NCBI GenBank assembly: GCA_949840605.1
Contig: CATKXN010000001.1
Coordinates: forward strand, 25,235-89,234
Source of the DNA: an uncultured Alistipes sp.
GTDB taxonomy: Bacteria > Bacteroidota > Bacteroidia > Bacteroidales > Rikenellaceae
DNA length: 64,000 nucleotides
Direction: 5' to 3'
The translations under genes were made by a program, and so were the position numbers. Shown here piece by piece: positions 25,973 through 34,998 of this stretch (positions are counted from its first letter, which is position 1; every line of letters begins with the position of its first letter). The notes beneath the pieces are model-generated. The model did not search any database and had not been told where the DNA came from. It was given only the letters and a program-made list of their open reading frames with translations.

Positions 25973-28900
25973 TTATTCGGTGACGCGGAAACTGTTGAGC
26001 CAGAATTGCTGGGTCACGCCGCCGGCCTTCACGCAGGCCAGGCGGAACTGCGTGGTCCGGTCCGCGCCGTAGACCGTCAGCGTCCTGGTCTCCCAGCCGT
26101 CGAAATCCTGTCCCGATGCCGTATTGGGATTGGGCATGAATCCGTCGAGCCGGACGGTGGCCTGCGTTACGCTTTCGGTCGCCGAGAAAGAACCGGTTCC
26201 GATGATTTCGATAAGGGCGCTTTTCTTGTTTTCCGCATTGCCCGTGAGTTCCATTTCGACGGAGATGTCGGCCGGTGTTGACCTCAATTTCGTCATGGCC
26301 GGCGAGGTGATGGCTCCCAGGGCACTTCCGGTACCGAACTGGATACATTGGTATTTGGCATAAACCCGGCGCCAGTCGTTTCCGGTCGAGGTGTCGTTTA
26401 TGCCCGCGATCCAACCGGCAGCTGCGAATCCGGCCTGCTTGCTGACCCAGTCGTTGTTGTGAGTGACCCAGTCGAACGTATCCTCGAAGACGACCGTGAC
26501 GGGTTTGACGCTGCCCGGGACGACCTCGATATCGTCCACTGCGTAGCGGGCCGCACCGCTCTTTTCCGTGCCGCCGACCGTGGCGTAGATGATCAGGCGG
26601 TCGGTCGGTTTCACGCCGGGCACCTCGAACGATACGTCGGTCCAGGTCTGCGGAGTCGCCGCTACGGGAGCTTCGTCGGCCGTGAAGACGATGTTTTTCG
26701 TCAGCGTATAGGCGTCCGCATAGCTTTTCAGATTGGCGTCGGTGACACTCTCCGGCACGACGCCGACCCGGATCACGGCCTTGTCGATCGTGAAGGCCGA
26801 ACCGTCGGCGCTGGGTTCGTTCCAGTTGCCGAGGCGGAACGAGATGCGCACATTCGAGGGCTCGCTCAGCCCGCCCAGTTTCGGCGTCACGAGGAAGCCC
26901 GCCTTGCTGCCGGTGCCCAGTTTGATGTAACCCGGGTATTCGTAGGCGCGCAGTCCGTACCAGTCGCTCAGTTCCCGGTCGGTCGTGAAAGCCGGCAGGT
27001 TGGCGCCGTGGGTGTTGAAAATGTCTGCCGAACCGCCCGTATTGGCGTTGGTCAGTGCGTTCGCAGGGGCGTCGGGCCGGGTGTTTTTGTCTACCGTCGC
27101 GGGACGCAGGCCGTATGCCTTGAACATATGGTCGCCGCACCATTTCAGCCGGTCGAAACGCATCGAGACCAGAGCGCCCGGCGCGGCGGTCTGCGCGGCG
27201 GCCGTGCGGCTTTCGAGGAAGACGTAGGGCGAATCCTCCACGCCTTCGGCCGTGCTGACCGTCTGCACGGCCAGCTGGTAGGTCGTCGAGGGCTCGAGGC
27301 CGCCGAAAGTGAAGATCGGGGTCGGGAATTTCGCACTCAGCGTGAATTCCGGCGACTGTTGGACGGGTTCGCCCTCCTTGTCGGTGAACAGCGCCGCCCG
27401 GTATTTGTGCGTCGGTTCGGCGGGTTCGTCCCAGCCGAAAGTCAGCGCCGTGGCCGATGCGTCGATCAGCATGAGGCCGGCGGGCGACGGGGCGTATTGA
27501 AGCTCCTCGCCGTTCTGTGTCACGCCGAGCGTCGCGATCACATCGCCGTCGATAAGGAACTCGACCGTCGCGGGGCGTTCGGCTCCGGTCTGGTTGCGTC
27601 CGGCGGTGACCGTCACCGTCGAGGTTCCCGCGTCGCCGCCTTCGGGCGCGAACGACAGCCAGCCGGCCTCGCTGCGGACGCTCCATGCGCCGTTGGCCGT
27701 CACTTTTACCGGCTGGCCTTCGCCTGCGGTGACGAATTCGAGCGATTCGGGGTCGGTCGTGAGTTCGGGCTTGAAGTCGCCGGGTTTCTCGGTGACGTGG
27801 ATCAGCCGGAAGCGGTCGATGAACCAGCGGTTGTTGTCTTCGGCCGTCGAGCCGATGTAGATCTGCGTCGCGGAGGTGGCTCCGAAAATGCCGAATTCGT
27901 GGACGGTCCATTCGTTCCAGCTGCCGACGCTGAAGACCTGCTCGGTGTCCGATGCGTTGCCGATGGTGCCGCCTCCGACGACGCGGATGCGCAGCTGGTC
28001 GTTGTCGGGTTTGTTGTTCAGCGTCCATCCGGCCAGCGTCAGTTCGACGGTGACGTCCCTGGCCTCGCTGCCGATGGCTTCGAGTTTGGGCGAGAAGAGT
28101 CCTGCGCCGCCGTTGGCCCAGCCGTTTTTGAGGAATCCGGTTCCGCTGGCCGAGCCTGCCGAACGCGCGTAGGAGGTTGCACGGCCCGTTTCGATCGTCC
28201 AGCCGTTGGTCGAGGAGGGATAGCCGCTCCATTTGTCGATGCGTGTGCCGTCGGCACCCGTCCAGGCGTCGCTCTTCACGTAGGAGGCGTTATCGGCCCA
28301 TGAGAAGTCGTCCTCCCAGAGCACCGTGCGGATGTAGTTGACGACGTCTTCGAGGAAGGTGATCGTTTCACCCGTTCCGTCTCCCTCTTCGAGCGCGGGA
28401 TCGTCGATGCGGTAGCCTGCCGAGGCGCTTTCGAAGCGGAAGAAGACCGCCGGGCAATCCTCCTTGATGAAGAACGGGATGCGCACCGTGCTCCATTTGC
28501 CGGCTTCGGCCGCCGAGGCCGGCAGCGTGTACGCCACGGGGGTCCACTGCGCGCGGTCCTGGCTGATGCAGAGTCTGAGTTCGTCGGCGGAAGGCACTTT
28601 CGTATCGTTGCAGATGCCGAACGAGAAGATGAAGTTGTAGTCGCCCTTGGTGGCGATGCCGCCCAGCGTGAGCCAGCCGCCGTCGCCGAAGAGGAGGTTG
28701 TTGCCGCCCGACGCCCCGTCGTAGATCGCCGAGGGCGATCCGGCGTCGAGGGTGGCGTCCCGGCCGTCGTAGTAGGTTTCGTCGACGCCCATGCCGCGCA
28801 GATTCCAGCCTTCGAACTCCGCGGCGGAGGCGCCTGCTCCCCCGTCGCCGAAGTCGTCGCCGTAGAAGTAGACCTGCTCGCCGATGCCGGCCTGCGAGAG

Positions 28901-29266
28901 CGTCACGGTCGTCGTGACGTTGCGGTTGGTGACCAGTTTCAGTTCGGCCGAGCGGGCGTGTCCGTCGTTGCGCTGCAGCGTCACCGCGAGGTCCGCGCTG
29001 CCGTTGCCGGCCTCCCGGGCAAGGGTGAACCAGGGCTCTTCGGGCCCGGTTCCCTTGTCGTAGGCGACCATCCAGTAGGTGTTCGATCGGATATGGATGA
29101 CCACCTCTTCGCCGTTGTAGGTCAGGCCGCGCGCATTGGCGCTGTAATAGGAGGCGTCGGTCTCCAGATAGACGTCGCTGAGCGTCTTGTCGTCGTCGGT
29201 GCAGGCGCCGAGTGCCGCCAGCAGCAGCACGGCGATGCCCGACAGGTATGTTTGCAGTTTTTTCAT
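25973..29266 (-). CDS. Large surface lipoprotein with BACON, FN3 and repeated jelly-roll-like modules
   Basis: 1097 aa, lipobox LGAC with Cys at 22. A BACON domain at ~36-120 (WFTLAREAGNGSADLAVTLQ) and a second at ~505-590 (GAWSVRSEAGWLSFAPEGGD), an FN3-like domain at ~595-695 (LTFGWDEPAEPTHKYRAALF). Four segments of ~160-200 residues look like related carbohydrate-binding or jelly-roll modules, each opening with a 'DDF/DTF…W' type start (e.g. EDDFSWADNASYVK, FEDTFDWVTHNN) and ending in 'WF/FWL-DRFR/NSFRVTE'. No catalytic motif seen. It is the last gene of the truncated Sus-like module and probably binds a surface ligand. Confidence 0.82.
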   Translation of the reverse strand: MKKLQTYLSGIAVLLLAALGACTDDDKTLSDVYLETDASYYSANARGLTYNGEEVVIHIRSNTYWMVAYDKGTGPEEPWFTLAREAGNGSADLAVTLQRNDGHARSAELKLVTNRNVTTTVTLSQAGIGEQVYFYGDDFGDGGAGASAAEFEGWNLRGMGVDETYYDGRDATLDAGSPSAIYDGASGGNNLLFGDGGWLTLGGIATKGDYNFIFSFGICNDTKVPSADELRLCISQDRAQWTPVAYTLPASAAEAGKWSTVRIPFFIKEDCPAVFFRFESASAGYRIDDPALEEGDGTGETITFLEDVVNYIRTVLWEDDFSWADNASYVKSDAWTGADGTRIDKWSGYPSSTNGWTIETGRATSYARSAGSASGTGFLKNGWANGGAGLFSPKLEAIGSEARDVTVELTLAGWTLNNKPDNDQLRIRVVGGGTIGNASDTEQVFSVGSWNEWTVHEFGIFGATSATQIYIGSTAEDNNRWFIDRFRLIHVTEKPGDFKPELTTDPESLEFVTAGEGQPVKVTANGAWSVRSEAGWLSFAPEGGDAGTSTVTVTAGRNQTGAERPATVEFLIDGDVIATLGVTQNGEELQYAPSPAGLMLIDASATALTFGWDEPAEPTHKYRAALFTDKEGEPVQQSPEFTLSAKFPTPIFTFGGLEPSTTYQLAVQTVSTAEGVEDSPYVFLESRTAAAQTAAPGALVSMRFDRLKWCGDHMFKAYGLRPATVDKNTRPDAPANALTNANTGGSADIFNTHGANLPAFTTDRELSDWYGLRAYEYPGYIKLGTGSKAGFLVTPKLGGLSEPSNVRISFRLGNWNEPSADGSAFTIDKAVIRVGVVPESVTDANLKSYADAYTLTKNIVFTADEAPVAATPQTWTDVSFEVPGVKPTDRLIIYATVGGTEKSGAARYAVDDIEVVPGSVKPVTVVFEDTFDWVTHNNDWVSKQAGFAAAGWIAGINDTSTGNDWRRVYAKYQCIQFGTGSALGAITSPAMTKLRSTPADISVEMELTGNAENKKSALIEIIGTGSFSATESVTQATVRLDGFMPNPNTASGQDFDGWETRTLTVYGADRTTQFRLACVKAGGVTQQFWLNSFRVTE

Positions 29267-29279
29267 CGTTTACTCGCTT

Positions 29280-29516
29280 TTACAGTTTCTCGATCTGCGC
29301 GGCGAACTCCTTGGGGCGCGACATCGTTTCGGTGTACTTGTTGCCGAAGCGGTCGGTCACTTCGATCGTGAGCGTCGAAGAGGCGCTCGTGGCGTTCACT
29401 GCGAACAGGTGGTAGTTGTTGCTCGAAGTCAGCACCTCGGTATAGGTGTTGTTCGAGTTCTTGTAGACGTGCGTGGCGTCGTAGGCGTAGGTGTGCAGCG
29501 GGTCCTTCATGTAGAC
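29280..29516 (-). pseudogene. C-terminal tail of a calcineurin-like phosphoesterase (rest deleted)
   Basis: About 75 codons in a frame different from the SusC fragment upstream: VYMKDPLHTYAYDATH … FAVNATSASSTLTIEVTDRF … YTETMSRPKEF. 'KDPLH' and 'VTDRFGN.YTETM.RPK' are characteristic of the C-terminal domain of Bacteroidetes calcineurin-like phosphoesterases. The catalytic domain is absent. No usable start of its own; the only upstream sequence is the cut SusC gene. Its stop precedes the large lipoprotein gene by ~13 nt, so the original operon ended phosphoesterase-lipoprotein. Confidence 0.75.
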
Positions 29517-30922
29517 GCGGCGATGCTGTTGTTCCAGGTCACGCCCGTGTCGAAGAAACCCTTGTACCAGTCGCGGTACTCCCACGACAGACGCCGGTAC
29601 ATGCCGGTGTCCCAGTTGCGCGATTCGTACTGGTAGAACTGCTGTCCGTCGAATTTGGCGCCGAAGGCCACGCGCGAATAGATGCGCCCGGTGCTGGCGA
29701 TGCCGTCCTCGGCATTGGCCGCCGGGACGCTCCAGTAGTTGTAGTTGCGCTGCTGGTCGAGGTTCGAACTGTTGCCGTTGCCGGCGCCGTACACGCTTTG
29801 GAAATCGGGCCAGAAGCCGGCCTTCTCGAAGGTCACCGACGAGTTGAACGAGATGCCCAGGCCCGGGGTCTGGCGTCCCGATTTGGTGGTGACGACGATG
29901 GCGCCGTTGGCCGCGCGCGAGCCGTAGAGGGCCGTCGCCGCAGGGCCCTTGAGCACCGACACCGACTCGATGTCCTCGGGGTTGAGGTCGCTGGCGCCGT
30001 TGCCGTAGTCGATCGGGGCCGTGGTGTTGAAGGCCTGCGAACCCGAGTTCGACGACTCCATGTCGCTCGAAATGGGCACGCCGTCGATGACGAACAGCGC
30101 CGTGTTGTTGTCGTGCGTGAGCGACGATTCGCCGCGCAGCGTCACGCGGATCGAACCGCCGGGACCCTGCCCAGCCTGGTCGAAATTCAGTCCGGCGACC
30201 TTGCCCGCCATGCCGTTGAGCCAGTTGCTCGAAACGGTGTTGTTCAGGGCGTCGCCGCCGAGTTTGGTGACGGCGTAACCCAGCGATTTCTCCTTGCGGG
30301 TGAGGCCGAGGGCCGTGACGACCACCTCGTCGATCTGCTCGGCGGATTCGCGGAGCGTGATGTCGAAGGTCGTCCGCGAGCCGATCGGGACCACGGCCGG
30401 TTCATAGCCGATGAAGTTGACGTGCAGTTCGTCCGTCTCCGCGGGGGCGGGGATTTGCAGCGAGAAGGAGCCGTCGAGCCCCGTGCTGGTGCCGAGCGTC
30501 GTGCCTCCGACGACCACCGAGGCTCCGACGACGGGCTGACCCCGCGGGTCGAGCACCTTGCCGCCGATCCGCACCGGCTTGGAGGCGTCGCGTTTGGCGA
30601 CCGAAAGGTAGATGTTCTGCTGATAGACCCTGTACCGGGTGTCGGTCCCTGCGACCAGCCGGTCCAGCACCGCGGTCAGCGGTTGGTCGGTGACGTCGAT
30701 CGTCAGGGTGCGCTTGATGTCGACCCCTTTGTCGACGATGAAATAGTAATTGATCTGTTTCTCGATCTCATTCATAATCTGCTCCATGCCGGCATTGCGG
30801 AACTTCAATGTCAGCTTGGGGTTCTGGGCATGCAATTCCCCCCCCCGGGTGGAAAGACAGAAGCAGCTTATGAATAAAATTATAAACAGGCATTTAATTT
30901 GCTGAATAAAATTTTTATTCAT
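29507..30922 (-). pseudogene. SusC-family receptor, N-terminal ~460 residues only
   Basis: 471 codons: signal peptide, STN domain (LTLKFRNAGMEQIMNEIEKQ), carboxypeptidase-D-like domain (GGKVLDPRGQPVVGASVVVG), TonB box region (IDEVVVTALGLTRKEKS) and plug (LFVIDGVPISSDM, ATALYGSRAANGAIVVTT). It breaks off at GVTWNNSIAAST, early in the barrel, where a full protein would continue for ~550 residues. A run of nine G (30838-30846 on the + strand as C) lies in the N-terminal part. Without a barrel it cannot import; it is a deletion remnant. Confidence 0.88.
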
Positions 30923-31071
30923 AAATTTGTCAATTAGTGGTTGTTAGGATTGGTTCGAATTCTATTGGCCGCGGTGCCTGCGGGTGGTTGCAACGCCTGC
31001 GGGCTTTTTTTATGCGGCATATCGTGGGTCAGCTGTCGTTCATGGGCAATCGTTTTTTTAGGTTTGAGGGT

Positions 31072-32016
31072 TCACCGGATGGTGATCGTGCCGTTGTCCG
31101 ACGAGTCGTATTCGAACGGGGTGATCTTCTGCAGCGCCCGCAGGGCGTAGTCCAGCCCCATGGCGACGGGAATCTTGCCGCGGATGATGTTCAGTTCGGG
31201 ACAGGCCGTCTTTTCTATGGTGATCGTCACGCCGTAGAGGCTTTCGAGCCGGGCGATGACCTCTCCGAAATTATGTCCCGCCAGGTTGAAGATGCCCTCC
31301 GGCCACAGGTAGTCGTCGGTGTTCTCAATGCTCCGCAGGGCGAGGCGGCCGTCGCTGAGGCTGACGAAATCGTTCGTGTTCATCACGATCTCGTCGTCCC
31401 GGGTGAGCTTGTTGGTGACCCGGAGCCGACCCCGCAGCAGCGCCGTGGAGAACTCGCGGGCGGCTTCGTCGGCCGCGACGTTGAATTTCGTGCCCAGCAC
31501 CTCGACGTCGCAGGCGAAGGTCTCCACGACGAACGGGCGCGCCGCGTCGTGGTCCACGTCGAACATCGCTTCGCCGGAGAGCTTCACCCGGCGGGTCCTG
31601 CCGAACCGCAGCGGGTATTCCAGCCGGGCTCCGGCGTTCAGGCTGACGGCCGTGCCGTCCTGCAGCGTGATGTCCACGCGCTGCCCGGCGGGGGCGGCGA
31701 TCGAGAGATACTGGTTGGAGGCGCTCTCGATGACCACGCTCCGGGAGGCGTACCATGTCCCCAGGAGCAACAGCAGGGCGGCCGCGGCCTGCATGGCGCG
31801 GCGCACTGCCGGCAGGCGGTACCATTGCGGCCGTGCGGCGGGCATCGGCCGGCTGTCGGGCCGGGGTGCGTTGACGAGGGCGGTGTTGTGGACGAACCAC
31901 AGGGCGTTCAGTTCCTGCTGGTGTCCGGGATCGGCCTGCAGCCAGTCCACGACGGCCTGCTCCTCCGTTTCCGAGGTCCGGCCGTCGATGTATTTGTACA
32001 ACAATTCTTTCTCCAT
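31072..32016 (-). CDS. FecR-family anti-sigma factor
   Basis: 314 aa from ATG 32016 (MEKELLYKYIDG); an upstream Met at 32052 gives an atypical N-terminus. Cytoplasmic sigma-binding domain at ~1-70 (ETEEQAVVDWLQADPGHQQE), one membrane helix at ~85-100 (AMQAAAALLLLLGTWYA), then the periplasmic FecR domain (VDITLQDGTAVSLNAGARLE, VEVLGTKFNVAAD) and C-terminal STN-like DUF4974 (FNLAGHNFGEVIARLESLYG). Normally it receives a signal from the N-terminal domain of the cognate SusC; here that SusC is truncated but keeps its STN domain. Confidence 0.93.
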   Translation of the reverse strand: MEKELLYKYIDGRTSETEEQAVVDWLQADPGHQQELNALWFVHNTALVNAPRPDSRPMPAARPQWYRLPAVRRAMQAAAALLLLLGTWYASRSVVIESASNQYLSIAAPAGQRVDITLQDGTAVSLNAGARLEYPLRFGRTRRVKLSGEAMFDVDHDAARPFVVETFACDVEVLGTKFNVAADEAAREFSTALLRGRLRVTNKLTRDDEIVMNTNDFVSLSDGRLALRSIENTDDYLWPEGIFNLAGHNFGEVIARLESLYGVTITIEKTACPELNIIRGKIPVAMGLDYALRALQKITPFEYDSSDNGTITIR

Positions 32017-32085
32017 ACATCCATAAGGTGCGTGGGCGCGACGGATGGACACGGAAAAAGGGCGGATCGGGTTAAATAAATTTTA

Positions 32086-32673
32086 TTAAAAACGCATTTC
32101 GCTGAGAATCAGCGTGATCAGCCAGGCCGGAAGGTAGTCTTTCAACGCTTCGCGCATGATGCCCAGCGCCCGCTGGATGGCGGCTTTCACGCTGCGGACG
32201 CTGACGCCCGCCGTGTCGGCGATCTCCTGGTAGGTCTTGCCTTCGAATCGGCTGGCGACGAATATGCTGCGCATCGGCTCGGGCATGCGGGCGATCTCCT
32301 CCCGCACGATCGCTGCGACCTCCGAGGCGAAGAGTTGGCCGGGGTTGCAGGCCTCCAGCGCCGCGATGCGCGCCTGAATGCTGTAATAAGCCGTGGTGTG
32401 GATCTTCTGCCGGATGTTCAGCCGGTTCTTCTCGTTGCGCAGCCATTCCAGGCAGCCGTGCTTCACGGCGCCCAGCACGTAGGCGGGGACGCTCGCGGTG
32501 ATCGTCAGCTCCGTGCGATGCTCCCAGAGGTAGAGGAAACTGTCGGTCACGATGTCTTCGGCGACCATGTCGTTGCGGACGTACGACCGGGCGATCCGGA
32601 TGAAACGCGGCTTGTAGTCAGCGTACAAGGCGTCGAAAGATTCGCGGGAAATATGTCCGTTCGGGCGGTTCAT
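32086..32673 (-). CDS. ECF RNA polymerase sigma factor (RpoE-like, FecI-type)
   Basis: 195 aa from ATG 32673. An in-frame Met at 32733 exists, but a TATCTTTG promoter box lies at 32691-32698 (minus strand), between the two, which decides for the shorter form. Region 2: RFIRIARSYVRNDMVAEDIV, TDSFLYLWEHR; region 4: MPEPMRSIFVASRFEGKTYQ, EIADTAGVSVRSVKAAIQRA. It should transcribe the adjacent anti-sigma/SusC operon, of which only fragments remain. Confidence 0.93.
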   Translation of the reverse strand: MNRPNGHISRESFDALYADYKPRFIRIARSYVRNDMVAEDIVTDSFLYLWEHRTELTITASVPAYVLGAVKHGCLEWLRNEKNRLNIRQKIHTTAYYSIQARIAALEACNPGQLFASEVAAIVREEIARMPEPMRSIFVASRFEGKTYQEIADTAGVSVRSVKAAIQRALGIMREALKDYLPAWLITLILSEMRF

Positions 32674-32690
32674 GCAGGGGTATGATTCTT

Positions 32691-32698
32691 CAAAGATA
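32691..32698 (-). promoter_or_regulatory. Promoter -7 box for the ECF sigma gene
   Basis: TATCTTTG on the minus strand, 18 nt before the ATG at 32673; supports that start. Confidence 0.65.
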
Positions 32699-32771
32699 TA
32701 ATTTTTATCCGCATGAAAAAAATCATTTTGCATGTGCGTGGATAAAAACTTCTTTCGGCGGATTCATACGG

Positions 32772-32802
32772 AAGCCCGGCCGAAAATCGTTCGGCCGGGC
32801 TT
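32772..32802 (-). terminator. Intrinsic terminator-like hairpin after the small secreted protein gene
   Basis: AAGCCCGGCCGAA (32772-32784) pairs with TTCGGCCGGGCTT (32790-32802). The T-run is weak, so it may work as a bidirectional hairpin. Confidence 0.6.
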
Positions 32803-32830
32803 CGTTCTCCGGTGTGAGGTGTGTCGCCAG

Positions 32831-33121
32831 TCAGAACCGGACGATACGCAGGGAGATGCGCCCGATCCGGAAGTCTTCCGACGGGGAGGCGATCCCGAAT
32901 GCGGGAACGGCGTCGAAGACCAGCAGCTGATGGCGGGCGCGGCGCGGGGTTTGCGTTTCGGGCAGTGCGAAGGTCTGGCCGGCGAGCGTCACCGTAGCCG
33001 ATCCGCACCATTTCAGATCGAGGTAGACGGCGCCGAACTCCATTTTTCCCGCCGCCGCGCTTTCGGCGGTCAGGACGACCGCCGGGAGCAGCAGCAAAAT
33101 GAATGTCCGTGCACGTTTCAT
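32831..33121 (-). CDS. Small secreted protein of unknown function
   Basis: 96 aa from ATG 33121, chosen because only there a signal peptide follows (MKRARTFILLLLPAVVLTA…, cleavage near SAAAG). The mature part of ~70 residues is beta-rich (FGAVYLDLKWCGSATVTLAG, QLLVFDAVPAFG, RIGRISLRIVRF) with one cysteine. I recognise no family. It sits between two divergent ECF sigma genes, has its own hairpin terminator, and could be a periplasmic accessory of either module or unrelated. Confidence 0.55.
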   Translation of the reverse strand: MKRARTFILLLLPAVVLTAESAAAGKMEFGAVYLDLKWCGSATVTLAGQTFALPETQTPRRARHQLLVFDAVPAFGIASPSEDFRIGRISLRIVRF

Positions 33122-33255
33122 TACTTTTTTATATAAACGGGTCGGATCATGTATCCGGCTTTCGTATCGAACGCCTTGGCGGGGTACAGGTCCGAATGCG
33201 AGGGCCGGGAACAAAGAAAAACGGCGCTTTTTATTGTCTATTTGTTTTGAATGAC

Positions 33256-33263
33256 TATTTTTG
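33256..33263 (+). promoter_or_regulatory. Promoter -7 box for the second ECF sigma gene
   Basis: TATTTTTG with ATTG 19 nt upstream (33233-33236), 23 nt before ATG 33287. The short leader contains GGGTTAGGTTA. Confidence 0.7.
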
Positions 33264-33286
33264 CAAAATAGGGTTAGGTTAATTAC

Positions 33287-33841
33287 ATGGCGGACATATT
33301 GGACATATCCGGCAATCGCCGGATCGTGGAGGCATTGAAGGCCGGGAACGAGGAGGCCTTTAAGGAGGTCTATACGGCCCTCTGCGTGCCTTTGCGGACC
33401 TATGCCCGGACCATTCTCCAGCAGGATGAGGCGGCCTACGAGGTCGTGCAGGATGTTTTCGCCGCCGTGTGGCTCAACCGGAAAAAACTCGACGCCTCGA
33501 AATCGCTCCGCAACTACCTGCTGCGCGCCGTGCACAACAACTCCCTGCGTTCGCTCGAATCCGACCGGGCGCGCCGCCGCCGGGAAATCAGCGCCGCCGC
33601 CGAACTGCACGGCGGCTGGGAGCAGGAGCCGGACGCATTTACCCCCCCCCTCTATGTGGAGAAACTGGCGCCCGCTATCTCCCGGCTGCCTGAACAGAGC
33701 CGCAAGGTGCTGATGATGAGCTATTGGGAGAATAAGAAGAATGCAGCCATAGCCACCGAACTGTCCATCTCCGTGCGCACGGTGGAGACGATTCTGTATA
33801 AAGTGATGAGGCGGCTGCGCGGGGAAATCAAAAAAAAATGA
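33287..33841 (+). CDS. ECF RNA polymerase sigma factor (FecI-type)
   Basis: 184 aa. Region 2 (EEAFKEVYTALCVPLRTYAR, YEVVQDVFAAVWLNRKKL, NYLLRAVHNNSLRSL) and region 4 (ISRLPEQSRKVLMMSYWENK, IATELSISVRTVETILYKVM). A run of nine C (33642-33650) codes for the linker between them; a one-base slip there would remove region 4. It starts the intact operon FecR-SusC-SusD and should activate it when the SusC partner is loaded. Confidence 0.93.
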   Translation: MADILDISGNRRIVEALKAGNEEAFKEVYTALCVPLRTYARTILQQDEAAYEVVQDVFAAVWLNRKKLDASKSLRNYLLRAVHNNSLRSLESDRARRRREISAAAELHGGWEQEPDAFTPPLYVEKLAPAISRLPEQSRKVLMMSYWENKKNAAIATELSISVRTVETILYKVMRRLRGEIKKK

Positions 33842-33904
33842 AAATCCAGTACGTAGTTTTCGGGTTCACCGTATTTATTAAGTAAAGAATAGTTACTTGA
33901 CAAT

Positions 33905-34978
33905 ATGGAAGAATCCAGTTTTCCGCATCGGAACATCGATGAGGACGAAGACGAATTGTTGAACGGCATCTGGACGAATCTGGAAACGCCGAACGCCCGG
34001 TCGGACTCGGACGACCGCGGTTTCGACGATCTGAAAAGACGTATTCGCCGCCGTGTGCGGCGCCGTTGGATCTCCCGCGCGGCCTTTGCCGGAAGCGCGG
34101 CGGCGTTGATCGCCGCCGCCGTTATCGCCGTCCGCCAGCCCGGGATGCCTCCCGAGCCGGATTCTCTGGCGCAGTTGCAGCAGATGGGGGTCGCGGTGAA
34201 CCGGTCCCAGGTCGTGATGACGGCCGACGACGGCATGCGGCTGGTGCTGGAGAATGCGGCCCGGATCGAACGGCGTTCCGAGGGCGAGGTGGCCCTGCAC
34301 ACCGAAAAGGGCGAGCAGCAGTCCCTGGCGACCGTGCGGAAACTGAAAGTCGAGGTTCCCGACGGGCGTCGGTTCCGGCTGGCGCTGGCCGACGGGTCGC
34401 AGGTGTGGCTCAATGCCGGGTCGACGTTCGAATACCCGGCCTCCTTCGAACAGGCGTCCGAACGCCGCGTGCGGATCGAGGGCGAAGCCTATTTCGAGAT
34501 CCGCCGCGACACCTGCCGTCCGTTCTGCGTGGAGCTGTCCGGCGGCGAGTGCATCCGGGTGCTGGGTACGAGTTTCAATGTCAATGCCTATGCGGAAAGC
34601 GGGCGGTGCGTTACGACGCTGGCCACCGGGCGGATCAGCTACGCTGCGCCCGGAAAGGACGAAGTGATGCTGAAGCCCAATCAGCAGGTGAGTTCGAACT
34701 CCCTGACCGGGACGGTCGAGGTCTGCGCCGTGGACGCATCGGCTTTCAGCGCATGGAAAGAGGGCTGGCTGTGGTTCGAGAACGAGAGCCTGCCTGCCTT
34801 GGCCGAACGCCTGGGGCGCGTGTACGGTATCCGGGTCGAGGTGGCGGAACGGATCAGGGAATACACCTTCTCGGGAAGAATCCGCCAGGACCGCGGCATC
34901 GAGTACATCCTCCGGCTGCTGTCCGAGACTTCGGACGTAGTCTGCGAGGTGGAGGAAGGCGTGATGCGGCTCAGCTGA
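33905..34978 (+). CDS. FecR-family anti-sigma factor
   Basis: 357 aa. An acidic start (NIDEDEDELLNGIW) and a very basic stretch (DDLKRRIRRRVRRRW) precede the single membrane helix at ~58-75 (AAFAGSAAALIAAAVIAV). The periplasmic FecR domain reads VPDGRRFRLALADGSQVWLN, VRIEGEAYFEIRRDTCRPFC and IRVLGTSFNVNAY, followed by the C-terminal DUF4974 (LWFENESLPALAERLGRVYG). Holds the sigma factor encoded 63 nt upstream until SusC signals. Confidence 0.94.
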   Translation: MEESSFPHRNIDEDEDELLNGIWTNLETPNARSDSDDRGFDDLKRRIRRRVRRRWISRAAFAGSAAALIAAAVIAVRQPGMPPEPDSLAQLQQMGVAVNRSQVVMTADDGMRLVLENAARIERRSEGEVALHTEKGEQQSLATVRKLKVEVPDGRRFRLALADGSQVWLNAGSTFEYPASFEQASERRVRIEGEAYFEIRRDTCRPFCVELSGGECIRVLGTSFNVNAYAESGRCVTTLATGRISYAAPGKDEVMLKPNQQVSSNSLTGTVEVCAVDASAFSAWKEGWLWFENESLPALAERLGRVYGIRVEVAERIREYTFSGRIRQDRGIEYILRLLSETSDVVCEVEEGVMRLS

Positions 34979-34998
34979 CAGCCGGGCTGTTTTGCTTA

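Noticed and set aside
25767..28232. Arg-rich 821-codon frame overlapping the BACON lipoprotein gene
   Set aside because: Shadow frame with extreme Arg/Gly/Pro content and no recognisable motif.
31000..31071. Terminator made of GCCTGCGGG units upstream of the truncated SusC
   Set aside because: The two GC-rich units at about 30975-31000 are direct rather than inverted repeats, so no convincing hairpin on the required strand.
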